From assembly GCA_947627345.1 (NCBI GenBank), contig CANQVS010000006.1, positions 1 through 64,000 of the forward strand: a DNA stretch of 64,000 bases. The letters run 5' to 3'. A program made the translations under genes and the position numbers. Source of the stretch: an uncultured Clostridia bacterium. Its GTDB lineage: Bacteria > Bacillota > Clostridia > Oscillospirales > Acutalibacteraceae. Under the pieces are notes generated by a model. It did no database searches and was not told the origin of the DNA. It saw only the letters and a program-made list of their open reading frames with translations. This document shows, one piece after another, positions 19,664-28,769 of this stretch; position 1 is the first letter of the stretch; each line of letters starts with the position of its first letter.

Positions 19664-21016
19664 ATGGATTTTGAAAATAATTCTTTTGAAGAAAAAGAGA
19701 TAGAAAAACGCAGACGACAAAAGATTCAGAATTTTCATCTCAATATAGACGATGATAATCTCGCTGTAGGCCAGCGTTACCGCGAACTTGAAAATTTCGA
19801 CGACGAGAGTCCTAAGACCATAAGTTCATTTTCCGATGAGGACGTCCGCGAGCAAATGGAACGCAACTCAAGACATATGCGAAAGCGTGAAAAGCGCGAG
19901 CAGAAAAAACAGCTTAAATATGCAGACCATCAGAATAAGCGCCGTTTCCGTATTATCTGGTGGGTTTCCGTTTTGCTTGTCGGTGTGATGTTCGCTATGT
20001 ATCTTATGGTGGGTGTTAATGATATGCTTGCGATAAATCGAAGCGAGCAGAATACCGTGACTGTTGAGATTCCCGAAAATCCCACTCTTGACGATGTTTC
20101 AAAGGCGCTTTGGGACAAGGGCGTTATTAAGGAAGAGAAATTTTTCAATATGTACGCAACCCTTACTAAAAATGCCAATTTATTCACACAGGGCGTTTAT
20201 AATATGTCTACAAATATGGACTACGAGGCAATTATAAATTACCTGCAGTCTATGTCGAACCGAACCGATACGATAAAGGTAACTGTTCCTGAGGGTATGA
20301 ACGTTTTAGAGATTGCGAATATGCTTGTTGAAAAAGATGTTTTACCCGATACGGAGGAATTTTTAAAGCTTTGTAATTCTGATTATTTTGACGAGGACTA
20401 TGAGTTTATAGCCAATATTAAAAATTACGATAAACGCTATTATAAACTTGAGGGTTATCTTTTCCCCGATACCTATGAGTGTTACCACAATGAGGACCCT
20501 AAGCTTACGATTACAAGAATGTTAAACGACTACGAAACAAGGATTTATGAAAATCAAAACGTAGACGGATACAGCAAAGCCGTCAACATTAAAAAGCTTT
20601 CCGAGTCAAACGATTATTCTCTGAACCAGATTCTCATTATGGCTTCTATAATTCAGGCGGAGGCGGCGAATAAAAAGGATATGTATAATATAGGCTCTAT
20701 TCTTCACAACCGTCTTGAATACGACGTTGACTACGGTGTAAGAAAGCTGAGTCTTGACTCAACAAAATACTATCCCTATAGAAGTAAAAAGAATATACCC
20801 GAAAATGAGAAAAAAACATTCAAAAGCACATATAACACATATAAAATTAACGGACTTCCGCCTGGACCGATTTGCAATCCCGGAATGGACGCTATTATGG
20901 CGGCGATTTATCCGAACGATACTTCATACCTCTATTTCTGCCACGCAAAGGACGGAACACCGTATTATGCGTCAACTCTTTACCAGCAGAATATAAACCT
21001 TGCTTCAATAAATTAG
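19664..21016 (+). CDS. mltG: Endolytic transglycosylase MltG
   Basis: Membrane-anchored YceG-family enzyme that cuts nascent peptidoglycan strands and sets their length. The 450 residues comprise a long charged cytoplasmic N-terminus (1-97), one membrane segment (about 98-122), a LysM-like region and the YceG catalytic domain. The catalytic glutamate is in ASIIQAEAAN (about E333). YLFPDTYE and GLPPGPICNPG are further family marks. RBS AAGGGGAG precedes ATG 19664. The cytoplasmic part is rich in Arg/Lys/Glu. Confidence 0.94.
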   Translation: MDFENNSFEEKEIEKRRRQKIQNFHLNIDDDNLAVGQRYRELENFDDESPKTISSFSDEDVREQMERNSRHMRKREKREQKKQLKYADHQNKRRFRIIWWVSVLLVGVMFAMYLMVGVNDMLAINRSEQNTVTVEIPENPTLDDVSKALWDKGVIKEEKFFNMYATLTKNANLFTQGVYNMSTNMDYEAIINYLQSMSNRTDTIKVTVPEGMNVLEIANMLVEKDVLPDTEEFLKLCNSDYFDEDYEFIANIKNYDKRYYKLEGYLFPDTYECYHNEDPKLTITRMLNDYETRIYENQNVDGYSKAVNIKKLSESNDYSLNQILIMASIIQAEAANKKDMYNIGSILHNRLEYDVDYGVRKLSLDSTKYYPYRSKKNIPENEKKTFKSTYNTYKINGLPPGPICNPGMDAIMAAIYPNDTSYLYFCHAKDGTPYYASTLYQQNINLASIN

Positions 21017-21023
21017 GAGTAAT

Positions 21024-22238
21024 ATGACTAAACCTGAAATTTTATCACCTGCGGGTGATTTTGAATGTCTTAATTCGGCGGTGAAGTTCGGAGCGGACGC
21101 TGTTTTTCTTGCGGGAAAGAATTTTGGAATGCGTACCGCCTCCGCCAATTTTGACAACGAAAGTTTAAAAAAAGCCTGTGATTTTGCACACGAGAATAAT
21201 GTAAAGGTTCACCTTGCATGCAATACTTTGCCCCGTGTTTATGAAACAGACGAACTTCCTGAATTTTTAAAATTCGCGCAGGACGCGGGTGTTGACGCGT
21301 TTATCGTAGCTGATGTCGGCGTTATGGAACTTGCAAAAAAATGCGCGCCTAACGTTGCGCTACACGTTTCCACTCAGGCAGGCGTAACTAACCATTTAAC
21401 TGCTAATACCCTTTATAATCTGGGCGCGTCAAGGGTTGTTTTGGCGAGAGAGCTTTCCTTGGATGAAATTGCGACTTTACGCGCAAAAACACCGCAGGAG
21501 CTTGAAATAGAAACCTTTGTCCACGGAGCGATGTGTGTATCATTCTCGGGACGATGCCTTATTTCAAGTTATATGACGGGGCGTGACGCTAACCGAGGCG
21601 ACTGCGCCCAGCCCTGCCGTTGGAAATACCACCTTTTTGAAGAGAATCGAGAGGGGCAGTATTTCCCCGTTGAGGAAAACGGGCAGGGAACATTTCTTTA
21701 TAATTCCCGTGACCTTTGTATGATTGAACATATTCCCGAGCTTGTTAAGGCGGGGATTTCAAGCTTTAAAATAGAAGGGCGGGCTAAATCGAGTTATTAT
21801 ACCGCGGTAATTACAAACGCTTACCGTCACGCCGTGGACGGGTATATGAAAAATCACGGAGATTTTAAACTGCCCCGTTGGATTTTGGAGGAAACCGAAA
21901 AAATAAGCCACCGTGAATATAATACAGGATTTTATTTCGGAGGCGAACCCGGTCAGGTTACCGGCAACGGCGGTTATATAAGAAATTATGATGTCGTTGC
22001 GTTTTGCGAGAAAAGTAATGGGAATACGGCTGAAATTACCCAGCGCAATAAATTTTCAGTAGGCGATACCTTGGATATTCTTCCGCCTGACGGTATTCCG
22101 TTTAATACAGAATGTTTGGAGCTTGAAAATATTTACGGCGAAAAGGTGTCAAGCGCGCCTCACGCTATGGAAAAGCTTAATATGATTTGTACAAAAACGA
22201 TACCCGCGGAAAGTTTTATCCGCAGGAAACGCGATTAA
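21024..22238 (+). CDS. Peptidase U32-family protein (TrhP/RlhA-like RNA hydroxylation)
   Basis: The 404 residues fit the U32 group whose studied members (TrhP, RlhA) hydroxylate RNA bases rather than cleave proteins. Conserved marks: LSPAGDFECLNSAVKFGADAV-type start (shortened here), VHGAMCVSFSGRCLIS near 165, and GDCAQPCRWKY near 192-202. The cysteines in these two stretches are the expected Fe-S ligands. It lies 7 bp after mltG and 32 bp before alaS. By length it is like YrrO/TrhP. An older label, 'collagenase', is not supported. Confidence 0.88.
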   Translation: MTKPEILSPAGDFECLNSAVKFGADAVFLAGKNFGMRTASANFDNESLKKACDFAHENNVKVHLACNTLPRVYETDELPEFLKFAQDAGVDAFIVADVGVMELAKKCAPNVALHVSTQAGVTNHLTANTLYNLGASRVVLARELSLDEIATLRAKTPQELEIETFVHGAMCVSFSGRCLISSYMTGRDANRGDCAQPCRWKYHLFEENREGQYFPVEENGQGTFLYNSRDLCMIEHIPELVKAGISSFKIEGRAKSSYYTAVITNAYRHAVDGYMKNHGDFKLPRWILEETEKISHREYNTGFYFGGEPGQVTGNGGYIRNYDVVAFCEKSNGNTAEITQRNKFSVGDTLDILPPDGIPFNTECLELENIYGEKVSSAPHAMEKLNMICTKTIPAESFIRRKRD

Positions 22239-22270
22239 TCAGACGTAAATTTTAAGGAGTATGATAAACT

Positions 22271-24898
22271 ATGCAATGGACAGGTCTTAACGAACTCAGA
22301 GAAAAGTTTTTATCCTTTATGGAGAGCAAGGGTTGTCTTCGCCTTGACTCGTTCCCGTTAATTCCGAAAAACGACAACAGCCTCTTGCTTATAAACAGCG
22401 GTATGGCTCCTATGAAAAAGTATTTTACAGGGGAAATCACACCGCCTAAATCGAGAGTGACAACTTGCCAAAAATGTATCCGTACGCCTGACATCGAGGA
22501 GGTAGGAATTACTGACCGCCACGGCACATATTTTGAGATGCTCGGAAACTTTTCGTTCGGGGATTACTTTAAGAAAGAGGCCACCGCGTGGGCGTGGGAG
22601 TTTTTTACTGAGGTTCTTGAAATTCCCGAGGAAAAGCTGTATGTTTCCGTTTATCAGGACGACGATGAGGCGTATGACATTTGGACTAAAAAAATCGGAG
22701 TTTCTCCGTCCCATATGGTTCGTTTGGGAAAAGCTGATAATTTTTGGGAGCACGGAAGCGGTCCCTGCGGTCCCTGTTCAGAAATTTATTACGACAGAGG
22801 AGAGAAGCACGGCTGTAAAAAGCCGACCTGCAAGGTCGGTTGTGACTGTGACCGTTATATGGAGGTTTGGAATCTCGTGTTTACCCAGTTTGATAACGAC
22901 GGACACGATAACTATACCCCTTTGGAACACCCGAATATTGATACAGGTATGGGACTTGAACGTCTTGCTTGTGTTATGCAGGGAGTGGACAACCTTTTTC
23001 TCGTAGATACTGTTCAAAATATTATGAAACACATAAGCGATATTGTCGGCGTTAAATACGGCGAAAGCCCGAAAACCGATATTTCTTTAAGAGTTATAAC
23101 CGACCATATCCGTTCAACAACCTTTATGATTTCCGATGGAGTTATGCCGTCAAACGAGGGCAGGGGATATGTATTAAGAAGACTTCTCCGACGTGCATCG
23201 CGCCACGGAAGACTTTTAGGATACAAAAAACCTTTCCTTTATAAAATTTGCGAAACGGTTATCAAGGAAAACGAATCAGCGTATCCTGAGCTTAGGGAAA
23301 AGCAGGATTTTATTACAAAATTAGTTAAAGTTGAGGAAGAAAATTTTTCTCGTACTATCGACCAGGGCCTTGCGATGCTTAATGAAATTATCGACAGCAG
23401 CGTAACTAATGAAATTTCGGGTGAGGACGCGTTTAAATTAAATGACACATTCGGATTTCCTATTGATTTGACCCGTGAAATTGCCTCTGAATCGGGAATC
23501 AAGGTTGACGTAAAACGCTTTGGCGAACTCCTCGCGGAGCAGAAAAAGCGCAGTCGTAATGCAAGAAAAAATGCGGGCGCTGACGCTTGGATTTCAGACA
23601 GCACGGATTTATCGGATATTCCCTCTACCGAGTTTGTAGGATACACAGATTACTTTGCCGACGCAAAAATCCTTGCCATTGTTCGTGATGGTGAGCGTGT
23701 GGAAATGGTTACCGAGGGAGAAAGCGCAATTATCGTAACCGACAAAACGCCTTTCTATGCGGAAAGCGGAGGACAGGTCGGAGATACGGGAACTATTACT
23801 TCTCAAAACGCGGAGATAAGCGTTGATAATACCACTAAGGACTCGCAGGGAATTTTCCTGCACAGCGTAACGGTGAACAGCGGTGCTGTAACAGTCGGCG
23901 ACGATGTTAAGCTTTCTATCGACGACAGGCGCAGAGAAAATATCCGCCGTAATCATTCCGCCGCGCATCTTCTTCAGGCGGCTTTGAGAAAGGTCCTCGG
24001 AACTCACGTTGAGCAGGCGGGACAGCTTGTTTCTGACGATTATTTCCGCTTTGATTTCACTCATTTTGAGGCAATGACGGCTAAACAGCTTATAGAGGTT
24101 GAACAGCTTATAAATGAAAAGATACTTGAGGGAATTGCTGTTGATACTCTTGAGATGCCTATAGATGAGGCTAAAAAAATGGGTGCTATGGCGCTTTTCG
24201 GCGAGAAGTACGGCGATGTTGTACGGGTTGTTAAGGCGGGAGATTTTTCCGTTGAGCTTTGCGGAGGTACCCACGTTGACAATACTGCAAAAATCGGACT
24301 GTTTAAAATCAGGCAGGAGTGCTCTGTTGCGGCAGGAGTAAGACGCATTGAGGCGTTAACAGGTTTCGGGGTTCTTGATTACTTGAACAATATGATAGCG
24401 ACAATAGGCGAGGTTTCGTCTGTATTTAAGCTAAACGACCCGAGAAAGCTTGTTTTGTCCGCGCAGAGGATTTCCGAAGAAATTAAAAATAAGGACAAAG
24501 AAATTTCAACTCTCAAAAATAAGCTTGCGTTTTCGCAGATAGACGGAATTTTATCAGGTTCCGTTGACGTAGACGGCGTCAGCGTTGTGACGAGCGAGGT
24601 TAGAGACGTTCAGGGCGACCAGCTTAAGGATATGTGTAATATGTGTCTTGACAAAAACCAAAAATCCGTTGTTGTTATATGCGGAATAAACGGAGAAAAG
24701 GGAACATTCGCCTGCGCCTGCGGAAAAGACGCGGTTTCTCTCGGACTTAACGCAGGAAAAATTGTAAAAGCCGCAGCTCAGATTACGGGCGGTAACGGCG
24801 GAGGAAAACCAGATATGGCTATGGCCGGGGCGAAGGATATTTCTAAAATTTCCGAAGCCTTAAACGCTGTAAAAGATATTGTAAGCGAAAGCTTATAA
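22271..24898 (+). CDS. alaS: Alanyl-tRNA synthetase
   Basis: Charges tRNA-Ala and edits Ser/Gly mischarging. In 875 residues: class II catalytic core (FPLIPKNDNSLLLINSGMAPMK region), tRNA-recognition domain, editing domain with NHSAAHLL (H562/H566 approximately) and CGGTHV near 663, and the C-Ala/DHHA1 domain ending GGNGGGKPDMAMAGAKD. No T-box leader is visible: only 32 bp separate it from the U32 gene. A strong terminator follows. Confidence 0.97.
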   Translation: MQWTGLNELREKFLSFMESKGCLRLDSFPLIPKNDNSLLLINSGMAPMKKYFTGEITPPKSRVTTCQKCIRTPDIEEVGITDRHGTYFEMLGNFSFGDYFKKEATAWAWEFFTEVLEIPEEKLYVSVYQDDDEAYDIWTKKIGVSPSHMVRLGKADNFWEHGSGPCGPCSEIYYDRGEKHGCKKPTCKVGCDCDRYMEVWNLVFTQFDNDGHDNYTPLEHPNIDTGMGLERLACVMQGVDNLFLVDTVQNIMKHISDIVGVKYGESPKTDISLRVITDHIRSTTFMISDGVMPSNEGRGYVLRRLLRRASRHGRLLGYKKPFLYKICETVIKENESAYPELREKQDFITKLVKVEEENFSRTIDQGLAMLNEIIDSSVTNEISGEDAFKLNDTFGFPIDLTREIASESGIKVDVKRFGELLAEQKKRSRNARKNAGADAWISDSTDLSDIPSTEFVGYTDYFADAKILAIVRDGERVEMVTEGESAIIVTDKTPFYAESGGQVGDTGTITSQNAEISVDNTTKDSQGIFLHSVTVNSGAVTVGDDVKLSIDDRRRENIRRNHSAAHLLQAALRKVLGTHVEQAGQLVSDDYFRFDFTHFEAMTAKQLIEVEQLINEKILEGIAVDTLEMPIDEAKKMGAMALFGEKYGDVVRVVKAGDFSVELCGGTHVDNTAKIGLFKIRQECSVAAGVRRIEALTGFGVLDYLNNMIATIGEVSSVFKLNDPRKLVLSAQRISEEIKNKDKEISTLKNKLAFSQIDGILSGSVDVDGVSVVTSEVRDVQGDQLKDMCNMCLDKNQKSVVVICGINGEKGTFACACGKDAVSLGLNAGKIVKAAAQITGGNGGGKPDMAMAGAKDISKISEALNAVKDIVSESL

Positions 24899-24926
24899 TT
24901 CCTTAAAATAATTATTTTATAGAATT

Positions 24927-24956
24927 AAAACCCGTGCGTTTTCGCACGGGTTTTTT
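24927..24956 (+). terminator. Terminator after alaS
   Basis: Stem AAAACCCGTGCG, TTTT loop, CGCACGGGTTTT, continuing into T. It closes the nine-gene unit. Confidence 0.92.
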
Positions 24957-24989
24957 GCGCGTCCAAATCAGATATTTTACTTTCCGTCT

Positions 24990-25024
24990 AAAAGTCGTTT
25001 ATCAAAAACGTCTTTTCTTTTTTT
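24990..25024 (+). terminator. Second terminator-like hairpin
   Basis: AAAAGTCGTTT and AAACGTCTTTT pair with one mismatch around a 5-base loop, followed by a CTTTTTTT run. It could be a back-up terminator for alaS or the end of a very short transcript. Confidence 0.5.
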
Positions 25025-25057
25025 ATTATTAAAAAATCTGCTACAAATTTAATAATT

Positions 25058-25086
25058 TTGAAACTTTTTCCTTAAAAGCCTACACT
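25058..25086 (+). promoter_or_regulatory. Promoter before the 31-codon ORF and LRR gene
   Basis: TTGAAA (25058-25063), 17-bp spacer, TACACT (25081-25086). The -10 runs into the small inverted repeat CACTA-CTA-TAGTG (25083-25095), a possible operator. Region 24899-25294 otherwise holds two hairpins and the small ORF. Confidence 0.5.
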
Positions 25087-25147
25087 ACTATAGTGAAGGA
25101 TGAAAATTCAGATTGATTTTTAAAATATTACAGGGAGGTTTTGAAGT

Positions 25148-25243
25148 ATGGAAAAGTACACATCTTTCATATTATCTGTTTTGCTTGCCGTCAGTTTTAT
25201 AATTTCCGTGGCGGCTGATGTATCTGCTCTTGAAATTATTTAA
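25148..25243 (+). CDS. 31-residue signal-peptide-like small ORF
   Basis: ATG at 25148, preceded by CAGGGAGGTTTTGAAGT (a strong GGGAGG ribosome site), and TAA at 25241. The product begins MEKYTSF and then has a hydrophobic core ILSVLLAVSFIISVAA, ending DVSALEII. It reads as a complete secretion signal with a possible cleavage after VSA, leaving almost nothing. It precedes the LRR gene by 51 bp on the same transcript. It may be a leader or pheromone-like peptide, or the leftover of a deleted secreted protein. I do not recognise a family. Confidence 0.5.
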   Translation: MEKYTSFILSVLLAVSFIISVAADVSALEII

Positions 25244-25294
25244 GACAAAGCACTAAACAAACAAAAAGTACATAAATTTCTTGGAGGAAAAATT

Positions 25295-26851
25295 ATGAAA
25301 AAATTATTATCTATTCTTTTATCAGCAATTTTAATTTTCAGTATTTTAACAGCATTACCTTTTTCAGCGGGGGCTTATGAGCTGAAAGATTTTAAATACG
25401 ATTTACTTGCGAACGACACGATTGTTATTACCGATTACAAGGGAAATGACAAGGAAATTACAATTCCCGGTAAAATTGACGGCCATTTGGTCAGCACAAT
25501 CGGGGAATACAGCTTTGCTTTTAATAAAACTCTTGAGAGCGTTGTTGTTCCAAAGAGTGTTATCTCAATAGGTTTTATGGCGTTTTCCGAAGATGAATCC
25601 CTAAGAAAAATTGAAATTCCCGATAGTGTTACGACAATCAGACAAAGAGCTTTTAATGGATGCCATAATCTCGCCGATATAAAACTGCCGTCAAATATTC
25701 GCAGTATAGAATACGGACTTTTTACAAATTGTGAAAATCTTAAAAGTATAAACATTCCCAAAAAGGTTATTGAAATAGGTGACGAGGCTTTTGCTAACTG
25801 CAGTTCTCTGGAAAGTATAGACATTCCCGATGATGTAAGAAGCTTAGGTTATGACATATTTAATGGGTGTTCCTCGCTGAAAAGCGCAAAGCTCGGTAAA
25901 AATATTTCCACGATTCCAAGCAGGACATTTGCTTATAATAAGGCGCTTACAAAAATTTCAATTCATAACAAAATAACAACAATCGGAAACAGCGCGTTTT
26001 TTAAATCGGGACTTGAAAAGGTTTTAATAGGAAAGAATATTAAAAAAATAGGAGATAATTCGTTTAATAACTGCGTTAAGCTTAAGTCAATAACAGTCGA
26101 CAAGAAAAATAAAAACTTTTCCAGCAAAAGCGGCGTGCTGTATAATAAGAAGAAAACAAAGCTCATAACATATCCGGGAGGAAAGACGGATAAAAAATTC
26201 ACAAGCCTAAAAACCGTTGCGGAAATTTCTAACAGAGCTTTCTGCGGAAACTACAAGTTAAAAACGGTAAAGCTTAACAAGGGACTGAAAACAATAGGAA
26301 AATACGCGTTTTATGAGAGCAAGGTTAAGAATGTAAACTTTCCCTCCACACTTAGAAAGATTAAGGAATTTGCATTTATGAAAAACGATAATCTTGAAAG
26401 CATAACTATTCCGAAAAACGTGACCTTAATATCAGAAGAAGCGTTCTGTGACTGCAACGGACTTAAAAAGCTTTCATTTAAGGGAAGCGGCAAACTTAAT
26501 TTGGGTTATAAGGTTTTTTCTGATTGCTCTGCTCTGCAAACAGTAAAATATCCCGTTATGAAAAGCAGTGAAGGATATACTTTCTCTAACTGCGGAAAGC
26601 TTAAAAAAGTTATTATATCAAAAAATGTCAGAAAAATATTTAGAAAAGATTTCACGGATTGCCCTAATCTCAATAAAATTACAATTCCGAAAACTGTTAA
26701 ATCAATCGGAAACCGCGCTTTAGGTTATATTAATGAGTACGATTATCAATACGATAAGAATTATAATCTTATAATTTACGGAGAAAAGAAATCGACCGCT
26801 TATAAGTACGCTAAGAAAAACGGCTTTACATTTAAAAAGATAAAAAAATAA
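25295..26851 (+). CDS. Secreted BspA-type leucine-rich-repeat protein
   Basis: A 518-residue protein with an N-terminal signal peptide (MKKLLSILLS to about SAGA, residues 1-27), followed almost entirely by LRR_5 (BspA/TpLRR) repeats of about 22-23 residues. Repeats have the form 'L..I.IP..V..IG..AF..C..L'. A block near 275-300 interrupts the pattern (KNKNFSSKSGVLYNKKKTKL), which is the usual BspA spacer. The protein ends in the FTFKKIKK style seen on such proteins, without an LPXTG, dockerin or SLH anchor. It is very Lys-rich. Likely extracellular binding or adhesion, but no ligand can be inferred. RBS TTGGAGGAAA. Confidence 0.9.
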   Translation: MKKLLSILLSAILIFSILTALPFSAGAYELKDFKYDLLANDTIVITDYKGNDKEITIPGKIDGHLVSTIGEYSFAFNKTLESVVVPKSVISIGFMAFSEDESLRKIEIPDSVTTIRQRAFNGCHNLADIKLPSNIRSIEYGLFTNCENLKSINIPKKVIEIGDEAFANCSSLESIDIPDDVRSLGYDIFNGCSSLKSAKLGKNISTIPSRTFAYNKALTKISIHNKITTIGNSAFFKSGLEKVLIGKNIKKIGDNSFNNCVKLKSITVDKKNKNFSSKSGVLYNKKKTKLITYPGGKTDKKFTSLKTVAEISNRAFCGNYKLKTVKLNKGLKTIGKYAFYESKVKNVNFPSTLRKIKEFAFMKNDNLESITIPKNVTLISEEAFCDCNGLKKLSFKGSGKLNLGYKVFSDCSALQTVKYPVMKSSEGYTFSNCGKLKKVIISKNVRKIFRKDFTDCPNLNKITIPKTVKSIGNRALGYINEYDYQYDKNYNLIIYGEKKSTAYKYAKKNGFTFKKIKK

Positions 26852-26941
26852 GCTTTTTTAATTTAATGTTTTCCCTCGCGAAAGCGCTTTTACAGCGCTG
26901 ATGTGCGGTTAATATATTTGTTATTTGACTTTTCAGATAAC

Positions 26942-26977
26942 AAAAAAGGCTCTGTCAAAAGACAGAGCCTTGCTTTT
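26942..26977 (-). terminator. Terminator of rpmB, usable on both strands
   Basis: Perfect 11-bp stem AAGGCTCTGTC (26946-26956) with GACAGAGCCTT (26961-26971). T-rich flanks exist on both strands, so it can also stop the LRR transcript. The rpmB stop is about 13 bp away. Confidence 0.85.
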
Positions 26978-26989
26978 GCGGAAAATAAA

Positions 26990-27178
26990 TCAGATAGCGC
27001 GTTCAACCTTGCCGGAACGTAAGCATCTTGTACAAGCGTAAACGTGCTTCGGAGAGCCGTCAACAATAGCCTTTACTCGCTGAACATTCGGCTTCCAAGT
27101 TCTGTTTGAACGTCTGTGTGAATGAGAAACTTTAATTCCAAAAGTTACACCCTTGCCGCAGTAATCACATTTTGCCAT
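26990..27178 (-). CDS. rpmB: 50S ribosomal protein L28
   Basis: 62-residue L28 of the zinc-binding (C+) type, with C4 and C7 in MAKCDYCGKG and a second CxxC pair in YACTRCLR. The SHSHRRSNRTWKPN stretch is the family signature. It is a single-gene unit with its own near-consensus promoter and terminator. RBS AAGGAGGTG. Confidence 0.97.
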   Translation of the reverse strand: MAKCDYCGKGVTFGIKVSHSHRRSNRTWKPNVQRVKAIVDGSPKHVYACTRCLRSGKVERAI

Positions 27179-27227
27179 GTGCCTGCACCTCCTTATAAAA
27201 ATACCAAATTACATAACTAACTATTGT

Positions 27228-27256
27228 ATTATAAATGATATTGACGAAAAATGCAA
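27228..27256 (-). promoter_or_regulatory. Promoter of rpmB
   Basis: Minus strand TTGCAT (27256-27251), 17-bp spacer, TATAAT (27233-27228). Confidence 0.8.
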
Positions 27257-27281
27257 TAGATTTTTTAAAAAAATTACATAC

Positions 27282-27310
27282 TTGTTATTTTTTATGTTAT
27301 ATGATACAAT
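27282..27310 (+). promoter_or_regulatory. Promoter of the M50-scpAB-ytfJ unit
   Basis: TTGTTA (27282-27287), 17-bp spacer, TACAAT (27305-27310), 38 bp before the M50 start. It is divergent from the rpmB promoter. Confidence 0.7.
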
Positions 27311-27348
27311 AAAACAGAATGTTAATTAGAATAGGGGAGATATATACT

Positions 27349-28026
27349 ATGCTTCTGTCTTTATTATCGGGAAACCTTGATTTTGCTACCGCGCTTGTTG
27401 ATATTTTCGCATCCCTGGTTGTAATATTTCTGGTTATGCCGTTTCACGAATGGGCTCACGCGTTTGTTGCATATAAACTTGGAGATACGAGCATAAAGTA
27501 TCGAAAAAGACTAACCCTTAATCCAATAGAGCATATTGACCCTGTCGGAGCGTTGTTGATTATTTTAATCGGATTCGGTTGGGCAAAGCCCGTTCCGATT
27601 AACGACAGAAATTTTAAAAACCCAAAAGTAGGAATGGGTATATCCGCTCTTGCCGGTCCTGTGGCTAATCTTGTAGCCGCAATTTTAGGCGGACTAATTT
27701 TAAACGCTCTTTATGTGTTTGCGTTTGATTTTATTATTACGAGCGTAATAGGACCTTATATTTTTATGTTTTTTGAGTATTATGTTCTGCTTAACATCTG
27801 TCTTGCGGTTTTTAATCTTATTCCTATTCCTCCGCTTGACGGTTCAAAGGTTCTGTTTATGTTTTTACCTGATAAGTGGGTTTATACTTTCTACAGATAT
27901 GAGAATATTTTTTTCGGCATAATCATTGTGCTTGTTTGGTTTAATATTTTACCGCTTGATATCATAGAAAACGCTTTGACTGAGTTTATTATGTGGCTGA
28001 CAAGTCTGCCGTTTATTGCATTTTAG
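27349..28026 (+). CDS. Site-2 protease (M50) family membrane metalloprotease
   Basis: Integral membrane zinc protease of the compact S2P group (YwhC-like), 225 residues. The zinc motif HEWAH (H33, E34, H37) is in the first membrane segments and the third ligand motif NLIPIPPLDGSK is near 157-167. About five to six membrane segments are visible. There is no PDZ domain, and the substrate is unknown. I take ATG 27349, which follows AATAGGGGAGAT; an ATG at 27319 is too close to the -10 to be used. It is 8 bp before scpA, a common clostridial pairing. Confidence 0.9.
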   Translation: MLLSLLSGNLDFATALVDIFASLVVIFLVMPFHEWAHAFVAYKLGDTSIKYRKRLTLNPIEHIDPVGALLIILIGFGWAKPVPINDRNFKNPKVGMGISALAGPVANLVAAILGGLILNALYVFAFDFIITSVIGPYIFMFFEYYVLLNICLAVFNLIPIPPLDGSKVLFMFLPDKWVYTFYRYENIFFGIIIVLVWFNILPLDIIENALTEFIMWLTSLPFIAF

Positions 28027-28034
28027 GGTAGTTT

Positions 28035-28769
28035 ATGGACGTTATACCTCAGTTTAACTATAAGCTTGACTGCTATGAGGGTCCGCTTGACCTTCTTTTA
28101 AGCTTGATTGCCAAAAATAAAATAAATATTTATGATATTCAGATTTCCGCGCTTTTAGACCAGTATATGGAGCAGATTAAGCTGATGCAGGAAAATCAGA
28201 TGGATATAGCGAGCGAGTTTCTCGCTATGGCGTCAAGACTTGTCTATATTAAATCCGCAATGCTTCTGCCGAAACACGAGGAAGAAGCCGAGGAACTTAA
28301 AAAAGAACTTTCGGGACAGCTTATCGAATATCAGCTTTGTAAAGAAATTGCCGCTAAAATGAGCGGAATTTATGACTTTGATACATTTTATAAAGACGCG
28401 TCTCCCGTTAAATTTGACCTTACATATAATCGAAAGCACGACCCGAATGATATTGTAAAGGGATATATTGACGCTGTCGGCAGAGGTAAAAGAAAGCTGC
28501 CGCCTCCGCAGTCGGCATTTTCGGGAATTATCGAAAGAAAAATCGTTTCCGTAAATGCGCGTATAATAAGCGTAATGCGCCGTTTGTGGCACGGAAAGCG
28601 GGTAAAATATCAGGAACTTTTCACCGCTGTTAACGAAAGGAGCGAGCTCGTGGCTACCTTTTTGGCAGTGCTTGAACTTGTAAAAGGAAAACGGGTGCGT
28701 ATTGACGGCAACGGTGACGACGCGCAGGTTTATATGTTGGAGGGAAAACTTGAAAACCGAAAAAATTAA
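28035..28769 (+). CDS. scpA: Segregation and condensation protein A
   Basis: Kleisin subunit that bridges the SMC heads in the SMC-ScpAB condensin. The 244 residues have the N-terminal FEGPLDLLLSLI-like motif (YEGPLDLLLSLIAKNKI), the MASRLVYIKSAMLLP helix and a C-terminal winged helix (VATFLAVLELVKGKRV). It overlaps scpB by 20 bp. Confidence 0.95.
   Translation: MDVIPQFNYKLDCYEGPLDLLLSLIAKNKINIYDIQISALLDQYMEQIKLMQENQMDIASEFLAMASRLVYIKSAMLLPKHEEEAEELKKELSGQLIEYQLCKEIAAKMSGIYDFDTFYKDASPVKFDLTYNRKHDPNDIVKGYIDAVGRGKRKLPPPQSAFSGIIERKIVSVNARIISVMRRLWHGKRVKYQELFTAVNERSELVATFLAVLELVKGKRVRIDGNGDDAQVYMLEGKLENRKN

Noticed and set aside
22239-22270. T-box or other leader for alaS
   Set aside because: Only 32 bp separate the genes; there is no T-box structure.
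26870-26915. AGCGC-TTTTACA-GCGCT hairpin after the LRR gene as a terminator
   Set aside because: Short stem without a T run; the hairpin at 26946-26971 is the better terminator.
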